A stretch of DNA of 64,000 nt from Streptomyces griseicoloratus (GCF_014534645.1 NZ_JACVQF010000223.1:1-64000); one strand, 5' to 3'; positions 27,626 through 37,455 are shown, counted from the stretch's first letter. The notes: generated from the letters alone by a model not told the origin. Program-made: numbers and translations.

Positions 27626-29134
27626 TCAGTCGCGTTTGCAGATGCGGTCCAGGAGGTTGGCGGTGGCGCGCTGGATGCGCGGGTCGACGTGGCCGGGGCG
27701 GTCCAGGGCCGGCGACCATGCGAACGTTCCGGACGCGAAGACCCAGGCGCCGGACGCCGCCCGGTACAGGGACGTCTCCTGGTGGCGGCGGACGCCGTCG
27801 ACGTCGGTGTACGGCGAGTGGGCGAGCAGGATCCGCTCGTCGTGCTCCGGGAGCGGTGTGCGCGGGAAGTAGCGGTCGGCCTCGCCCGCGACCAGGTCCT
27901 CGATCTCGTCGCCCTCCTGCGCCCCGGTGGCCTCCCACAGCCAGTGGCCGGCGTTGCGGACGATCAGCGGGTGCGGTTCGGGGACCCGGCCCGCGTACTG
28001 GATGCCGATCAGCTGCTGCTCGGCCCGGTCGATCTCCCGCCACAGCGCGGGCCTCCCCGGCCCCTTGCGTTTGCGGCAGGTCAGCAGGCGGTCGGGGACG
28101 CCGGAGGGGGAGGGGGCCAGCTCCACCTGCCAGTACATGGTGTTGGCGGAGAGGAACACCAGGGACGTGCCCTGCTCGCGGGCCAGTTCCGTGGTGCGGC
28201 GCATGGCGGTGGACCAGTACTCGTCGTGGCCGGGGAAGACCAGGCCCCGGTAGCGGCTCGGGTCGACGCGGCCGGAGTGCAGGTCGCGGGCGTCGGCGTA
28301 GGCGAGGTCGTAGCCGTAGCGCTCGGCGAAGCGGATGAAGTCGTAGGCGTGCCCGACGTGGAGGGGCAGGCCCGCTCCCGCGTACGGGCGGTCGAAGGAG
28401 ACGGTCGTCGCGGCGTCGGCCTCGCCGAGCAGCCGGCCCTCCTCGTCCCAGGCGTGGTAGAGGCTGGCGCCGGTGCGGCCGTCCTCCGGGTAGAGGTTGT
28501 ACGCCTGCCAGGTGATGTCCGGCAGGACCAGGAGCAGGTCGGCCGGGTCGCTGTCGCGGACCGTGAAGGGCACGTGGGAGCGGTAGCCGTCGGCGGTGGT
28601 GAGGACGGCGACGTACGCGCCTATGTTCCAGTACGACGGGATCTGCAGCCGCCAGGACAGCCACCAGTGGTGGCAGGAGACCGTGCGGTCGGCGGTGAGC
28701 GGCGGGGGCTGGACGATGCCGGACAGGCGGGGGCTGGTGGTGATCTTGGCTGCGCCGTCGCCGCCGTAGTGGCCGATCCGGTAGACGTCGACGCCGAACT
28801 CCTGGGGCGGGTCGACGGTGATGTGGAAGTCGATGGCCTCGCCGGGAGCGACGGCGCCGGTGGCGGTGAAGCCCTTGATCTGGCGGTGCACGTCGTCGGC
28901 GGCGCGCGGACCGCCGCCGGAGCGGCGCTCGGGGTACTTCCGGGACTTCGCCCGGGTGTCCGGGGCGGGGTCCTGTGCCGGGTCGGGGTCCACGTACCAG
29001 GGGACGACCTGGCCGGAGTCCCCGAAGTACGTCTCGCCGCCGCGCAGCCAGGGGACGGGCCCCTGTCCGAAGGGGTCCGTCACGGCGTGCGCGAGCGCTC
29101 CGGACTCCCAGCGGCGGATCTGCTCGGACGCCAT
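27626..29134 (-). CDS. N,N-dimethylformamidase large-subunit-like protein
   Basis: The product is 502 aa from the ATG at 29134, which has AGGGAGGGG upstream. The central part (FHITVDPPQEFGVDVYRIGHYGGDGAAKI, WQAYNLYPEDGRTGASLYHAW, SFDRPYAGAG, GLVFPGHDEYWSTAMRRTTELAREQGTSLVFLSANTMYWQVEL) is the N,N-dimethylformamidase beta-subunit domain, which has a glutamine-amidotransferase-like fold. There is no clear signal peptide. DMFase itself is an iron enzyme acting on formamides. Most actinobacterial relatives are uncharacterised, so the substrate is unknown. The upstream 200 bp hold its promoter region and no gene. Confidence 0.85.
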   Translation of the reverse strand: MASEQIRRWESGALAHAVTDPFGQGPVPWLRGGETYFGDSGQVVPWYVDPDPAQDPAPDTRAKSRKYPERRSGGGPRAADDVHRQIKGFTATGAVAPGEAIDFHITVDPPQEFGVDVYRIGHYGGDGAAKITTSPRLSGIVQPPPLTADRTVSCHHWWLSWRLQIPSYWNIGAYVAVLTTADGYRSHVPFTVRDSDPADLLLVLPDITWQAYNLYPEDGRTGASLYHAWDEEGRLLGEADAATTVSFDRPYAGAGLPLHVGHAYDFIRFAERYGYDLAYADARDLHSGRVDPSRYRGLVFPGHDEYWSTAMRRTTELAREQGTSLVFLSANTMYWQVELAPSPSGVPDRLLTCRKRKGPGRPALWREIDRAEQQLIGIQYAGRVPEPHPLIVRNAGHWLWEATGAQEGDEIEDLVAGEADRYFPRTPLPEHDERILLAHSPYTDVDGVRRHQETSLYRAASGAWVFASGTFAWSPALDRPGHVDPRIQRATANLLDRICKRD

Positions 29135-29331
29135 GGGACTTCCCCTCCCTCGTGCCCCCGTGGTCGTGCGTATGACGTACGCCCTTGCCATGTGCGCGAT
29201 CGGTCCCAGCACATCACATTTCGCGCGCGTGCTGTCACTGTTCGTTGCGAAGTGACCGAAAGTGGAAGCGGAGGATCCGATTCACATGTCTCAGAGGGTC
29301 GGGGATCAGGTGGTCGCGGAGGGCGGGCGCC

Positions 29332-31185
29332 TCAGACCAGGCGTACGGGCTTCTCCGGGCGTATGCCGAGCTCGGTGAGCCAGGCCCGCAGCGGGGCCGG
29401 GTCGCCGCCCTCGACGAGACTGAGGACGCGGGGGCCCAGGTCCGCCGTCCGTTCGCCGTTGACCAGCAGAGAGGGGCCGTCGAGCCAGTCCAGTCCCGGG
29501 GACGCTCCGGCGGTGTCCATCGCCGCACAGCACACCATCGCCGTGATGTGCTCGGTGAGTATCTCGCGGCTGGTGCGCGGGGCCTGCAGGGGGAAGAGCG
29601 GGAGCGCCCGGTCGTCCCACAGGGCCCGGTCGGGGCCGGCCGCGCCGACGGGAGGTATCGCGGAGGACGCGGCGGGGGCCCTGGGCCCGGCGGACTCCGC
29701 CTCCTCGCGGGCCAGCTGGGCGCTGAGCCCGGCGGCGAGGGCCGCGCCGCGGGGGGTGGTGCCGGCGAGGTCGTCGTCGTGACACGCGTGCGCGTGACCG
29801 GCGTTGTCGTGGTCGTCGTCGGGGGTCCGGCCGTCCGTGCGGGCGGCGTGCCCGGCCGGGCCGCCGTGCGCCGCCGGGGGGTGGCCGGCGGCCGGTGCGG
29901 ACGGGTCCGTGAGGTGGTCCAGCACGCGGGCGAGGGTCGGGCCCTCGGCGCCCGGTGCGGCGCTCTCGGCGGTGCGGCGGACGCCCAGGGTGTCCAGGAC
30001 CCGGTGGAGCCGGGCCGCGTTCGTGCGCCAGGTGCGGTCGACGACCTCCTCCGGGTACTGGTCCCACTCCACCGGCGACCAGTCCGGGCCGGGCTCCGCC
30101 GGGCCCCCGTGGAACAGGCGGGCGGCGAGGAGGGAGACCGCGCCGTCCACGGCGCCGGGCTCCTCCAGCAGGTCGCAGGCCGGGCGCTCGCCCAGCCGGG
30201 AGGCGAAGCCCTCGGCCAGGCGGTCGCGGCGGGACAGCTCCGTGAGCGCCGCGACGACGCCGACGTCCAGCCGGGAGGGCCAGCGGCCCATGCGCCAGGC
30301 CGGCAGCGCCACCCGGGTCAGCAGCCGGTCCCAGCCGGCGTACGCCAGGCCGACCTGTTCCTGGGCGACGATCCGCAGACCGTAGTCCACGGCCTGTGCG
30401 CGCTCGGCGGCCGCCGCCGCGACCCCGCGCTCCATCTCGGCGGCATGGCCGCGGCAGCTGCGCAGCAGCAGCCGGGAGACCCAGCCGAGGCCCTTGCAGA
30501 CCGTGCGGGACAGCGGACCGCGGTTCCCCGCCGAGGCCACGGCCACCGCGGCGTCCAGGCCCTGGACGAAGCGCCGGGCGGCGGCTATGTCGGGGTGCGC
30601 CGACGGTCCCGTACCGGCGACGACGGGGGCGAGGACGGCGCGCAGCTCGCCCACCCGCATCCACCACAGGAAGGGGGAGCCGATGACGAGGACCGGAGCG
30701 GCCGCGGACCTTCGGTGCGCGGGCCCGCCCGGGCCGGCCGCGTCGTCCTGCTCCTCCGGGGACGGCGGGCCGTGCGCCCGGTGGGTGCGGTCCTCCAGCC
30801 AGCTGTCGCAGTCCGGCGTGAGCGCTATCGCGGACGGCGCGGGGACGTCGAGCCGGTCGGCCAGGTCACGCACCATCCGGTACAGGTCCGGCGCCGAGTC
30901 CTCCGCGATCGGGACCGTCGGGGTCATGGCGGGGCGGGCCCGGGCCACGACCAGGGCGACGCCGACGGCGGCGAGCAGGACGAGGAGCGCGATCACGGAC
31001 ACGGCCCAGCGGGCGGCGTCCCACCCCGGGCCCACGAGATGGCCGGTGGAGCCGCCCGCGAGCAGGACCACGGCGGCGGCCGCGGGCAGCAGCGCCACCG
31101 CCAGCGCCCGGCTGCGGATCCGCAGCACGGCCAGCGCCCGGGAACGCGCGGTCTGCGCGCCCGCCTCCACACCCATACCGGTCAC
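29332..31185 (-). CDS. Membrane protein resembling M48 peptidases but without the HExxH site
   Basis: The product is 617 aa. Two transmembrane segments lie near the N-terminus (about residues 27-47 and 59-81). The following block (DLYRMVRDLADRLDVPAPSAIALTPDCDSWLED ... PVLVIGSPFLWWMRVGELRAVLAPVVAGTGPSAHPDIAAARRF) reads like an M48 peptidase core. There ELRAVLAHELAH would normally carry the zinc-binding HExxH, but here it is ELRAVLAPVVAG, so zinc catalysis looks lost. A variable Ala/Gly/His-rich stretch (DDDHDNAGHAHACHDDD, about 470-485) follows. The C-terminal 100 residues are conserved-looking but unknown. A scaffold or regulatory role at the membrane is inferred. Confidence 0.75.
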   Translation of the reverse strand: MTGMGVEAGAQTARSRALAVLRIRSRALAVALLPAAAAVVLLAGGSTGHLVGPGWDAARWAVSVIALLVLLAAVGVALVVARARPAMTPTVPIAEDSAPDLYRMVRDLADRLDVPAPSAIALTPDCDSWLEDRTHRAHGPPSPEEQDDAAGPGGPAHRRSAAAPVLVIGSPFLWWMRVGELRAVLAPVVAGTGPSAHPDIAAARRFVQGLDAAVAVASAGNRGPLSRTVCKGLGWVSRLLLRSCRGHAAEMERGVAAAAAERAQAVDYGLRIVAQEQVGLAYAGWDRLLTRVALPAWRMGRWPSRLDVGVVAALTELSRRDRLAEGFASRLGERPACDLLEEPGAVDGAVSLLAARLFHGGPAEPGPDWSPVEWDQYPEEVVDRTWRTNAARLHRVLDTLGVRRTAESAAPGAEGPTLARVLDHLTDPSAPAAGHPPAAHGGPAGHAARTDGRTPDDDHDNAGHAHACHDDDLAGTTPRGAALAAGLSAQLAREEAESAGPRAPAASSAIPPVGAAGPDRALWDDRALPLFPLQAPRTSREILTEHITAMVCCAAMDTAGASPGLDWLDGPSLLVNGERTADLGPRVLSLVEGGDPAPLRAWLTELGIRPEKPVRLV

Positions 31186-31413
31186 GGCCGGACCTCACCC
31201 CCTCCTTGCTGCCCTGGGCTGTCCTGATGCTCTCCTGCTGGTGCTCACTCCCCCACTGTGGCACCCGCCACTGACATCGCAATGCCGGTGGGCCATGTGC
31301 CGGAACGCCTGCGCGGCACCCTAGTTGGGGCCCGGGCACCCGTCAGCCGTATGGCGCATTGGTCACTCGATGGAATGGCTTTGGGCAAAGGTGGATGACG
31401 GACAGCAAGGATC

Positions 31414-31445
31414 AGGCCCCGGTTCCTGAGACGGAGCCGGGGCCT
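31414..31445 (-). terminator. Probable purD terminator
   Basis: AGGCCCCGG pairs with CCGGGGCCT around a 14-nt loop with an inner short pairing. It lies about 40 bp after the purD stop. The rest of 31186-31483 contains no gene. Confidence 0.6.
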
Positions 31446-31483
31446 GCCGGGTTCGGTGCGGAGGGGCGTTCTCCGGGCTCGGG

Positions 31484-32737
31484 CTACGCGCCCGCCGCCG
31501 CCTTCGCCGCGATGTCCGTACGGTGCTGGGAGCCGTCGAGGCCGATGCGGGCGACGGCCCGGTAGGCGCGGTCGCGGGCCTCGGTGAGGTCCTTGCCGGT
31601 GGCCGTGACGGACAGGACGCGGCCGCCCGCGCTGACCACCGAGTCGCCCTCGCGCCGGGTGCCGGCGTGCAGGACGTAGGCGTGCGGGGCGTCCTCGGCG
31701 GCCACCTGGTCGAGCCCGGTGATCGGGTCGCCGGTGCGCGGGGTGCCGGGGTAGTTGTGCGAGGCGACGACCACGGTGACGGCCGCGTCGTCGCTCCAGC
31801 GCAGGGGTTCGAGGGGGGCGAGGTTGCCGGTGGCGGCCGCCATCAGCAGGCCGGCCAGCGGGGTCTGGAGCCGGGCCAGCACGACCTGCGTCTCGGGGTC
31901 GCCGAAGCGGGCGTTGAACTCGATCACGCGGACGCCGCGGGAGGTGATCGCGAGACCGGCGTAGAGGAGGCCGGAGAACGGGGTGCCGCGGCGGCGCATC
32001 TCGTCGACGGTCGGCTGGAGCACGGTCTCCACGACCTCGTCCACGAGCTTGGGGTCGGCCCACGGCAGCGGCGAGTAGGCGCCCATGCCGCCGGTGTTCG
32101 GGCCCTCGTCGCCGTCCAGGGCCCGCTTGAAGTCCTGGGCGGGCTGCAGCGGGCGTACGGTCTCGCCGTCGGTGACGGCGAAGAGGGAGACCTCGGGGCC
32201 GTCGAGGTACTCCTCGATGACGACGCGCTCGCAGGCCCGCGCGTGCGCCCGGGCCGCCTCGATGTCACCGGTGACGACGACGCCCTTGCCGGCGGCCAGC
32301 CCGTCGTCCTTGACGACGTAGGGGGCGCCGAAGGCGTCGAGCGCCGCGTCGACCTCCTCGGGAGTCGTGCAGACGTACGAGCGTGCCGTGGGCACGCCGG
32401 CGTGGGCCATGACGTCCTTGGCGAAGGCCTTGGAGCCCTCCAGTTGGGCGGCCTCCCCGGAGGGGCCGAAGACCGGGATGCCCGCCTCGCGCACGGCGTC
32501 GGCGACCCCGGCGACCAGGGGCGCCTCGGGACCGACGACGACCAGGTCGGCGCCGAGCTCCGTGGCCAGCGCGGAGACGGCCGCGCCGTCGAGGGCGTCG
32601 ACCTGGTGCAGCTCGGCGACCTCGGCGATGCCGGCGTTGCCGGGGGCGCAGTGCAGCGCGGTGACGTCGGGGTCGAGGGACAGGGAACGGCACAGGGCGT
32701 GTTCGCGGGCGCCGCCGCCGATGACGAGGACCTTCAC
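31484..32737 (-). CDS. purD: Phosphoribosylamine-glycine ligase (GAR synthetase)
   Basis: The product is 417 aa, standard for PurD. It joins glycine to phosphoribosylamine using ATP, the second step of purine synthesis. It begins [26 protein letters not shown]-grasp motifs include [92 protein letters not shown] and the metal-binding [12 protein letters not shown]. It appears to be transcribed alone. Confidence 0.97.
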   Translation of the reverse strand: MKVLVIGGGAREHALCRSLSLDPDVTALHCAPGNAGIAEVAELHQVDALDGAAVSALATELGADLVVVGPEAPLVAGVADAVREAGIPVFGPSGEAAQLEGSKAFAKDVMAHAGVPTARSYVCTTPEEVDAALDAFGAPYVVKDDGLAAGKGVVVTGDIEAARAHARACERVVIEEYLDGPEVSLFAVTDGETVRPLQPAQDFKRALDGDEGPNTGGMGAYSPLPWADPKLVDEVVETVLQPTVDEMRRRGTPFSGLLYAGLAITSRGVRVIEFNARFGDPETQVVLARLQTPLAGLLMAAATGNLAPLEPLRWSDDAAVTVVVASHNYPGTPRTGDPITGLDQVAAEDAPHAYVLHAGTRREGDSVVSAGGRVLSVTATGKDLTEARDRAYRAVARIGLDGSQHRTDIAAKAAAGA

Positions 32738-32886
32738 GGGGTCAGCCTAACGGGAGCGGGCCGGGGTGGTTTGTGCGGGCTTCCGAGGGGAGGGTTGTCC
32801 GGTGTTTGTGCGTTCCTCCAGAGCGGGTGCCTGGGGTGGTGCGGGACAGGCACGGACCCACGCGCGCCTGCTCGCGCGCACGGCGC

Positions 32887-35214
32887 CTACTCGTGCGTGA
32901 TCTCCTCCACGACCGTCGCCCCCAGCTCCCGTACCAGCAGTTCCTGGCCGGAGAGGGCCGACTCGTCGAGGTCGGGGTCGTCGTCCTCGGGGATGTCGTC
33001 CTCGGGGGAGACCGGGGCCGGCGGCTCGGGGGCCGGGGCCGGGGTGACGGGGGCGGCCGGCGCGGGTGCGGCGGCCGGTGCCGCGGGCGGCGCGGACGGG
33101 GCGGGGGCCGGGGACGCGGGCGGCGGCGTCACCGGGCGCGGGGCGGACGCACCGCCGCCGAAGCCGGCGTTGCCGGGACCGCCGAAGCCGCCTCCGCCGG
33201 ATCCTCCGTAGCCGCCGGAGGGACCGGCGGGGGGCTGGGGTGCCGAACCGCCGGAGGGGTCGACGACCGCCTCGATCTTCCACTGCACGTTGAACTGCTC
33301 GGCCAGGGCCTGCCGCAGTACGTCCTCGCTGCCGCTGCTCAGGAAGTTGTCGCGGGCACCGGCGTTGACGAAGCCGAGCTGGAGGGACGTGCCGTCGAAG
33401 CCGGTCACCTGGGCGTTCTGGCTGAGCAGGATCCAGGTGAACCGGCGGCGGTTCTTGACCACCTCGAGGATGTCGGGCCAGAGCGAGCGGGGGTCCAGGC
33501 CACCGGACCGGGGCGTGGCAGCGGCGGCGGGACCGGGGGAGGACGGGGCGGCGGGGGCAGCGGGGGCGGGCTCCGCGGGAGTCGCCGCCCTGGGCTGCCC
33601 GCCGCCCGCGGGTGCCGCCGTCGGCCATCCGCCGGGACGGCGCCCGCCACCGGCCGGAGCCGCGGTGGGCCAGGCGCCGGGCGCGGGCGCGGAGGCCGGC
33701 GGCACGGACGCGGGTGCGGAGGCCGGTGCCGGTGGCTGACCGCCTCCGGCGGCACCGGTGGCGGGCTGTCCGGCGGGCGCGGCCGGGCCGGCGCCGGCGC
33801 CCTCGGCCCGAGCGGCAGGCGCGGACGGGGGGGCACTCGGCGCGTCGGGAGAAGCGACCGGCCCGGCCGCCGACGCGGCGGGAGCCGGGGAACCCGGGCC
33901 GGGCGAGCCGGCGCCACCCGGCGCGCGCACCGCCGCTCGGGCCGCGGCCGGCCCGCCCCCCGGCGGAACCGGGGCGGCGGCACCGGCGGCACCCGCATGG
34001 GCGTCGGGGCCGGGAACGTACGCCATCGCGGGCGCGCCCGCGCCCGCCGAGAACTGCACACCGCGCTCGATCCGGTCCAGCCGGGCCATCACCGAACGCT
34101 CGTCGCCGTACGCGGCGGGCAGCAGCACGCGCGCGCAGATCAGCTCCAGCTGGAGGCGGGGCGAGGTGGCGCCCCGCATCTCGGTGAGCCCCTCGTTGAC
34201 CAGGTCGGCGGCGCGGCTGAGCTCGGCGGCACCGAAGGACCGGGCCTGGGCCTGCATCCGCTCGACGACGTCGGCGGGGGCGTCGATGAGCCCCTTCTCC
34301 GCCGCGTCGGGCACGGCGGCGAGGATGACGAGGTCACGCAGCCGCTCCAGCAGGTCGGCGACGAAGCGGCGCGGGTCGTTGCCTCCCTCGATGACCCGGT
34401 CCACGACCTCGAAGGCGGCGGAGCCGTCGCCCGAGGCGAACGACTCGACCACCGAGTCGAGCAGCGAACCGTCCGTGTAGCCGAGCAGGGCGGTCGCCAT
34501 GGCATACGTCACACCGTCGGCACCGGCGCCCGCGAGCAACTGGTCCATGACGGACATCGAGTCACGGACGGAACCGGCGCCGGCGCGCACCACCAGCGGC
34601 AGCACGCCGTCCTCGACCGGGATGTCCTCCTTCTGGCACACCGCGGCGAGGTAGTCCCGCAGGGTGCCGGGCGGCACGAGCCGGAACGGGTAGTGGTGGG
34701 TCCGCGACCGGATGGTCCCGATGACCTTCTCGGGTTCGGTGGTCGCGAAGATGAACTTCAGGTGCTCCGGGGGCTCCTCGACCACCTTGAGCAGGGCGTT
34801 GAAGCCCTGCGGGGTGACCATGTGGGCCTCATCGATGATGTAGATCTTGTACCGGCTGCCGGCCGGCCCGAAGAACGCCTTCTCCCGCAGGTCACGGGCG
34901 TCGTCCACACCGCCGTGCGAAGCCGCGTCGATCTCGATGACGTCGATCGAACCCGGCCCGTTCCTGGCGAGGTCCCGGCACGACTGGCACTCGCCGCACG
35001 GCGTCGGGGTGGGACCTTGCTCACAGTTCAGGCAGCGGGCGAGGATCCGCGCGCTGGTCGTCTTGCCACAGCCGCGCGGACCGCTGAACAGGTACGCGTG
35101 ATTGACCCGGTTGTTCCGCAGCGCCTGCTGCAGCGGGTCGGTGACATGCTCCTGCCCGATGACCTCGGCGAAGGACTCCGGGCGGTAGCGGCGGTACAAC
35201 GCGAGAGACGACAC
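32887..35214 (-). CDS. dnaX: DNA polymerase III gamma/tau subunit
   Basis: The product is 775 aa from the GTG at 35214, giving the usual MSSLALYRRYRPESFAEVIGQEHV. It is the clamp-loader ATPase of the replisome. Walker A GPRGCGKT lies at residues 45-52. The four-Cys zinc module is C-x2-C-x8-C-x2-C (61, 64, 73, 76), with a further Cys at 79. Walker B is IYIIDEAHM. After about residue 375 comes a long Ala/Pro/Gly linker, unlike E. coli, then a conserved block (LWPDILEVVKNRRRFTWILLSQNAQVTGFDG) and an acidic C-terminal tail. No slippery sequence for a programmed frameshift was noticed. A TATAAC box (35225-35230, leftward) ends 10 bases before the start codon, so the mRNA may be nearly leaderless. 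Confidence 0.95.
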   Translation of the reverse strand: MSSLALYRRYRPESFAEVIGQEHVTDPLQQALRNNRVNHAYLFSGPRGCGKTTSARILARCLNCEQGPTPTPCGECQSCRDLARNGPGSIDVIEIDAASHGGVDDARDLREKAFFGPAGSRYKIYIIDEAHMVTPQGFNALLKVVEEPPEHLKFIFATTEPEKVIGTIRSRTHHYPFRLVPPGTLRDYLAAVCQKEDIPVEDGVLPLVVRAGAGSVRDSMSVMDQLLAGAGADGVTYAMATALLGYTDGSLLDSVVESFASGDGSAAFEVVDRVIEGGNDPRRFVADLLERLRDLVILAAVPDAAEKGLIDAPADVVERMQAQARSFGAAELSRAADLVNEGLTEMRGATSPRLQLELICARVLLPAAYGDERSVMARLDRIERGVQFSAGAGAPAMAYVPGPDAHAGAAGAAAPVPPGGGPAAARAAVRAPGGAGSPGPGSPAPAASAAGPVASPDAPSAPPSAPAARAEGAGAGPAAPAGQPATGAAGGGQPPAPASAPASVPPASAPAPGAWPTAAPAGGGRRPGGWPTAAPAGGGQPRAATPAEPAPAAPAAPSSPGPAAAATPRSGGLDPRSLWPDILEVVKNRRRFTWILLSQNAQVTGFDGTSLQLGFVNAGARDNFLSSGSEDVLRQALAEQFNVQWKIEAVVDPSGGSAPQPPAGPSGGYGGSGGGGFGGPGNAGFGGGASAPRPVTPPPASPAPAPSAPPAAPAAAPAPAAPVTPAPAPEPPAPVSPEDDIPEDDDPDLDESALSGQELLVRELGATVVEEITHE

Positions 35215-35293
35215 GCATACGAGGTTATAGGCGCCCACTGACAAACCGGCCCGCGTCGAACGGGGCGCTCCTCACAGCCCCGGACACGCAAAC

Positions 35294-35379
35294 GCCCCCC
35301 ACGCACCCGCCAGAGCCAACCTACCCTTGCTGCCTTCCGGCCCTGGGGGAGTTCAGTCAGATAGCGCCGCGTGAGGGGC
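35294..35379 (-). ncRNA. ffs: Signal recognition particle RNA (small, 4.5S type)
   Basis: Read leftward, the apical domain GCCGGAAGGCAGCAAGGGTA, with the invariant GGAA tetraloop and AGCA internal loop that bind Ffh, is unmistakable. The ends CCCCTCACGC and GCGTGGGGGG pair over 10 bp, giving a hairpin of about 86 nt. It works with Ffh in co-translational membrane targeting. It lies between dnaX and tRNA-Ser, as is common in actinobacteria. The exact ends are estimated from the pairing. Confidence 0.93.
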
Positions 35380-35455
35380 TGCGCCCAGCGTACCCGATCG
35401 TTCGGCCCGGGAACGAGTTCGCGAGCACTCCCTCGGGTCATGTAATGTTTCCGGC

Positions 35456-35543
35456 GGAGGATTCGCCTAGAGGCCTAGGGCGCACGCTTGGAAAGCGTGT
35501 TGGGGGCAACCCCTCACGAGTTCGAATCTCGTATCCTCCGCCA
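35456..35543 (+). tRNA. tRNA-Ser(GGA)
   Basis: A class II tRNA with a long variable arm. The acceptor GGAGGAT pairs with ATCCTCC, and the anticodon loop is TTGGAAA (anticodon GGA). The discriminator G is followed by an encoded CCA (35541-35543), unlike most tRNAs in this window. Confidence 0.96.
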
Positions 35544-35546
35544 GCC

Positions 35547-35582
35547 CAGAGGGCCGGACCGCACAAGCGGTCCGGCCCTCTG
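35547..35582 (+). terminator. Terminator after tRNA-Ser(GGA)
   Basis: CAGAGGGCCGGACCGC pairs with GCGGTCCGGCCCTCTG (16 bp, loop ACAA), followed by GCGTTT. Confidence 0.85.
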
Positions 35583-35634
35583 GCGTTTCACCGGACCGCG
35601 GGCCGACCGGCCCGGCTCGGCGCGGTCTGCTCGG

Positions 35635-37455
35635 TCAGGGAGCGATGCGCGTCTTCCTCGTCTCGCTCACCTGGTCCACCTCCGACACCCGGACCGTCGC
35701 CTTCATCGTCCAGGTGCCGGGGAGGGGGAGGGTGACGGTGTTGGCGCTCCAGTAGCCGCCGCGGTCGACGAGTTCCGCCTGGACGGGGCCGATGTCGCGG
35801 TCGGGGAGGGTGAAGGAGAGCCGTAGCTCGGGGACGGTGGCCAGGCCGCCGTCGGGGCCGAAGACCACGGCCTGCACGGCGTTGTCGCCGGTGCGGCCCG
35901 GGTCCAGGGTGATCTGGACCGTGCCACGGCCGCCGGGGGTGCCGGTGTCGAACGGGATCGTGGTGACGGACGCGGGCAGCACCCCGCCCGCCGGTGTCCC
36001 CCGGCCCGCCTCGGCCGCCGCCCGGCCGGGCAGGGTGCCGGCGAGCACGGTCGTGACGGCGAGCACCACGGCCGCGACGCCGGCCTCGACCAGCACACAG
36101 CGGCGCAGCCGCCGCCGGTGGGCGTCCCCGGCGGCGCGTTCCGGGGAAGGGTCCGGAGGCGACGGGTCCGGCGGGGGCGGGGGCGGGCCGCCCACCGGTT
36201 CCGGGAGGCGCTCGCGCGGGCGTACGGCCGTCTCCGCGTCCGCCGTCGCCAGCCGTGCCGTCCACCGCCGCGAGAGCGCGGCCGCCGCCAGCAGCAGGGC
36301 CACCGCGGACAGCTTGGCGAGCAGCAGCCTGCCGTACGTCGTGCCGGTGAGCGCGGACCAGGAGCCGAGGCCCCGCCAGGACTGGTAGACGCCGGTGACG
36401 GCCAGGACGGTCACGCAGACGGGGGCGAGGCGCGAGAAGCGGGCGGCCACGGCGGCCGGGGCCGGCCGGCGCAGGAGGGTGAGCAGGGCGGTGAGGCCGC
36501 CGAGCCAGACCGCCGTCGCCAGCAGGTGCAGCACGGACGACACCATCGCCGCGGGCACCTGGATCCCGGCGGAGGCGTGTTCGGCCGCGGCCCAGGTCAG
36601 GGCGAGTCCGACGGCCAGGGCAGTGCCCGACGCCACGGCGAGGGGGGTGCGGGCGGGCCGGCGCGGCAGGCGGGCCATGCGCAGCACGAGGGCCCCGGCC
36701 ACCAGGAGCAGCACCAGCCGGACCAGCAGCAGCGCTCCCGGCCGGGAGGTGAGCGTGCCGCCGAACGCCTCCGCGTCCAGCGCCGCCGCCGGCCCGCTCC
36801 CCGCCTCGTACGGGGCACGCAGCACCAGCAGCGCGACCGTGGACGCCAGCAGGGTCCACCAGCCGGCCACCAGCAGGCGGCGCAGCGGGGCGGGGTCCGG
36901 CGGGCGGCACAGGGCGACGAAGGACGCGGTGCCGATGAGCAGGGCGGCCGCGAGGTACGCGAGGTACCGGGCGGTCTGGTGGAGGGCGCCGGTGAGCGGG
37001 CCCTCGGCGGGCCCGGCGTCCACCGGCGCGGCCGTCGCGGAGGGCCGGCCGACGGAGAAGGTGAAGGCGCCCGAGACCGGGTGGCTGTCGGCGGAGACGA
37101 CCCGCCAGGCCACGGTGTAGGTGCCCTCGCCGAGCTTTTCCCGGAGGGTGAGGCGGGCGGTGTCGGAGCGGCCGTCCGCGCGGCCGGCCTGTCCCGTCCT
37201 CACCCGGTGGCCGCCGGGGTCGAGGACGCGGAAGGAGTCGTCGCGCAGGCCGACGGACTCGGTGAAGGTGAGGGTGATGCCGCTCGGGGCCCGCTGGAGG
37301 ACGGTGCCGTCCTCGGGGTCGGTGGCGGTGAGGGCGGCGTGCGCGGACGCCGGTCCGGGGCCGCCGAGCAGGAACAGGACCAGCACGGCTCCCAGCAGCA
37401 GCCACCGGACCGGCCGCGGTCCTCGGGCTCCTCCGCGCGCACCGTCACGCCTCAC
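35635..37455 (-). CDS. CopC-CopD fusion, copper transport membrane protein
   Basis: The product is 606 aa from the GTG at 37455 with GGGGAG upstream. A signal peptide (VRWLLLGAVLVLFLLGGPGPASA) ends just before HAALTATDPEDGTVLQRAPSGITLTFTESV, the CopC beta-barrel with its N-terminal copper-binding His. The second CopC motif is VVSADSHPVSGAFTFSV. About eight or nine transmembrane helices of the CopD type follow (about 155-430), with conserved His in AAEHASAG and SSVLHLLATAVWLGGL. The last 150 residues, after a Pro-rich linker, form an extra extracytoplasmic beta domain (GTWTMKATVRVSEVDQVSE). This matches YcnJ-type copper acquisition proteins. Copper import is inferred from the family. Confidence 0.88.
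   Translation of the reverse strand: MRRDGARGGARGPRPVRWLLLGAVLVLFLLGGPGPASAHAALTATDPEDGTVLQRAPSGITLTFTESVGLRDDSFRVLDPGGHRVRTGQAGRADGRSDTARLTLREKLGEGTYTVAWRVVSADSHPVSGAFTFSVGRPSATAAPVDAGPAEGPLTGALHQTARYLAYLAAALLIGTASFVALCRPPDPAPLRRLLVAGWWTLLASTVALLVLRAPYEAGSGPAAALDAEAFGGTLTSRPGALLLVRLVLLLVAGALVLRMARLPRRPARTPLAVASGTALAVGLALTWAAAEHASAGIQVPAAMVSSVLHLLATAVWLGGLTALLTLLRRPAPAAVAARFSRLAPVCVTVLAVTGVYQSWRGLGSWSALTGTTYGRLLLAKLSAVALLLAAAALSRRWTARLATADAETAVRPRERLPEPVGGPPPPPPDPSPPDPSPERAAGDAHRRRLRRCVLVEAGVAAVVLAVTTVLAGTLPGRAAAEAGRGTPAGGVLPASVTTIPFDTGTPGGRGTVQITLDPGRTGDNAVQAVVFGPDGGLATVPELRLSFTLPDRDIGPVQAELVDRGGYWSANTVTLPLPGTWTMKATVRVSEVDQVSETRKTRIAP

Noticed and set aside
32887-33900. Possible fusion or frameshift at the end of dnaX
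   Set aside because: The long Ala/Pro/Gly linker and acidic tail remain in one frame and are normal for Streptomyces gamma/tau.
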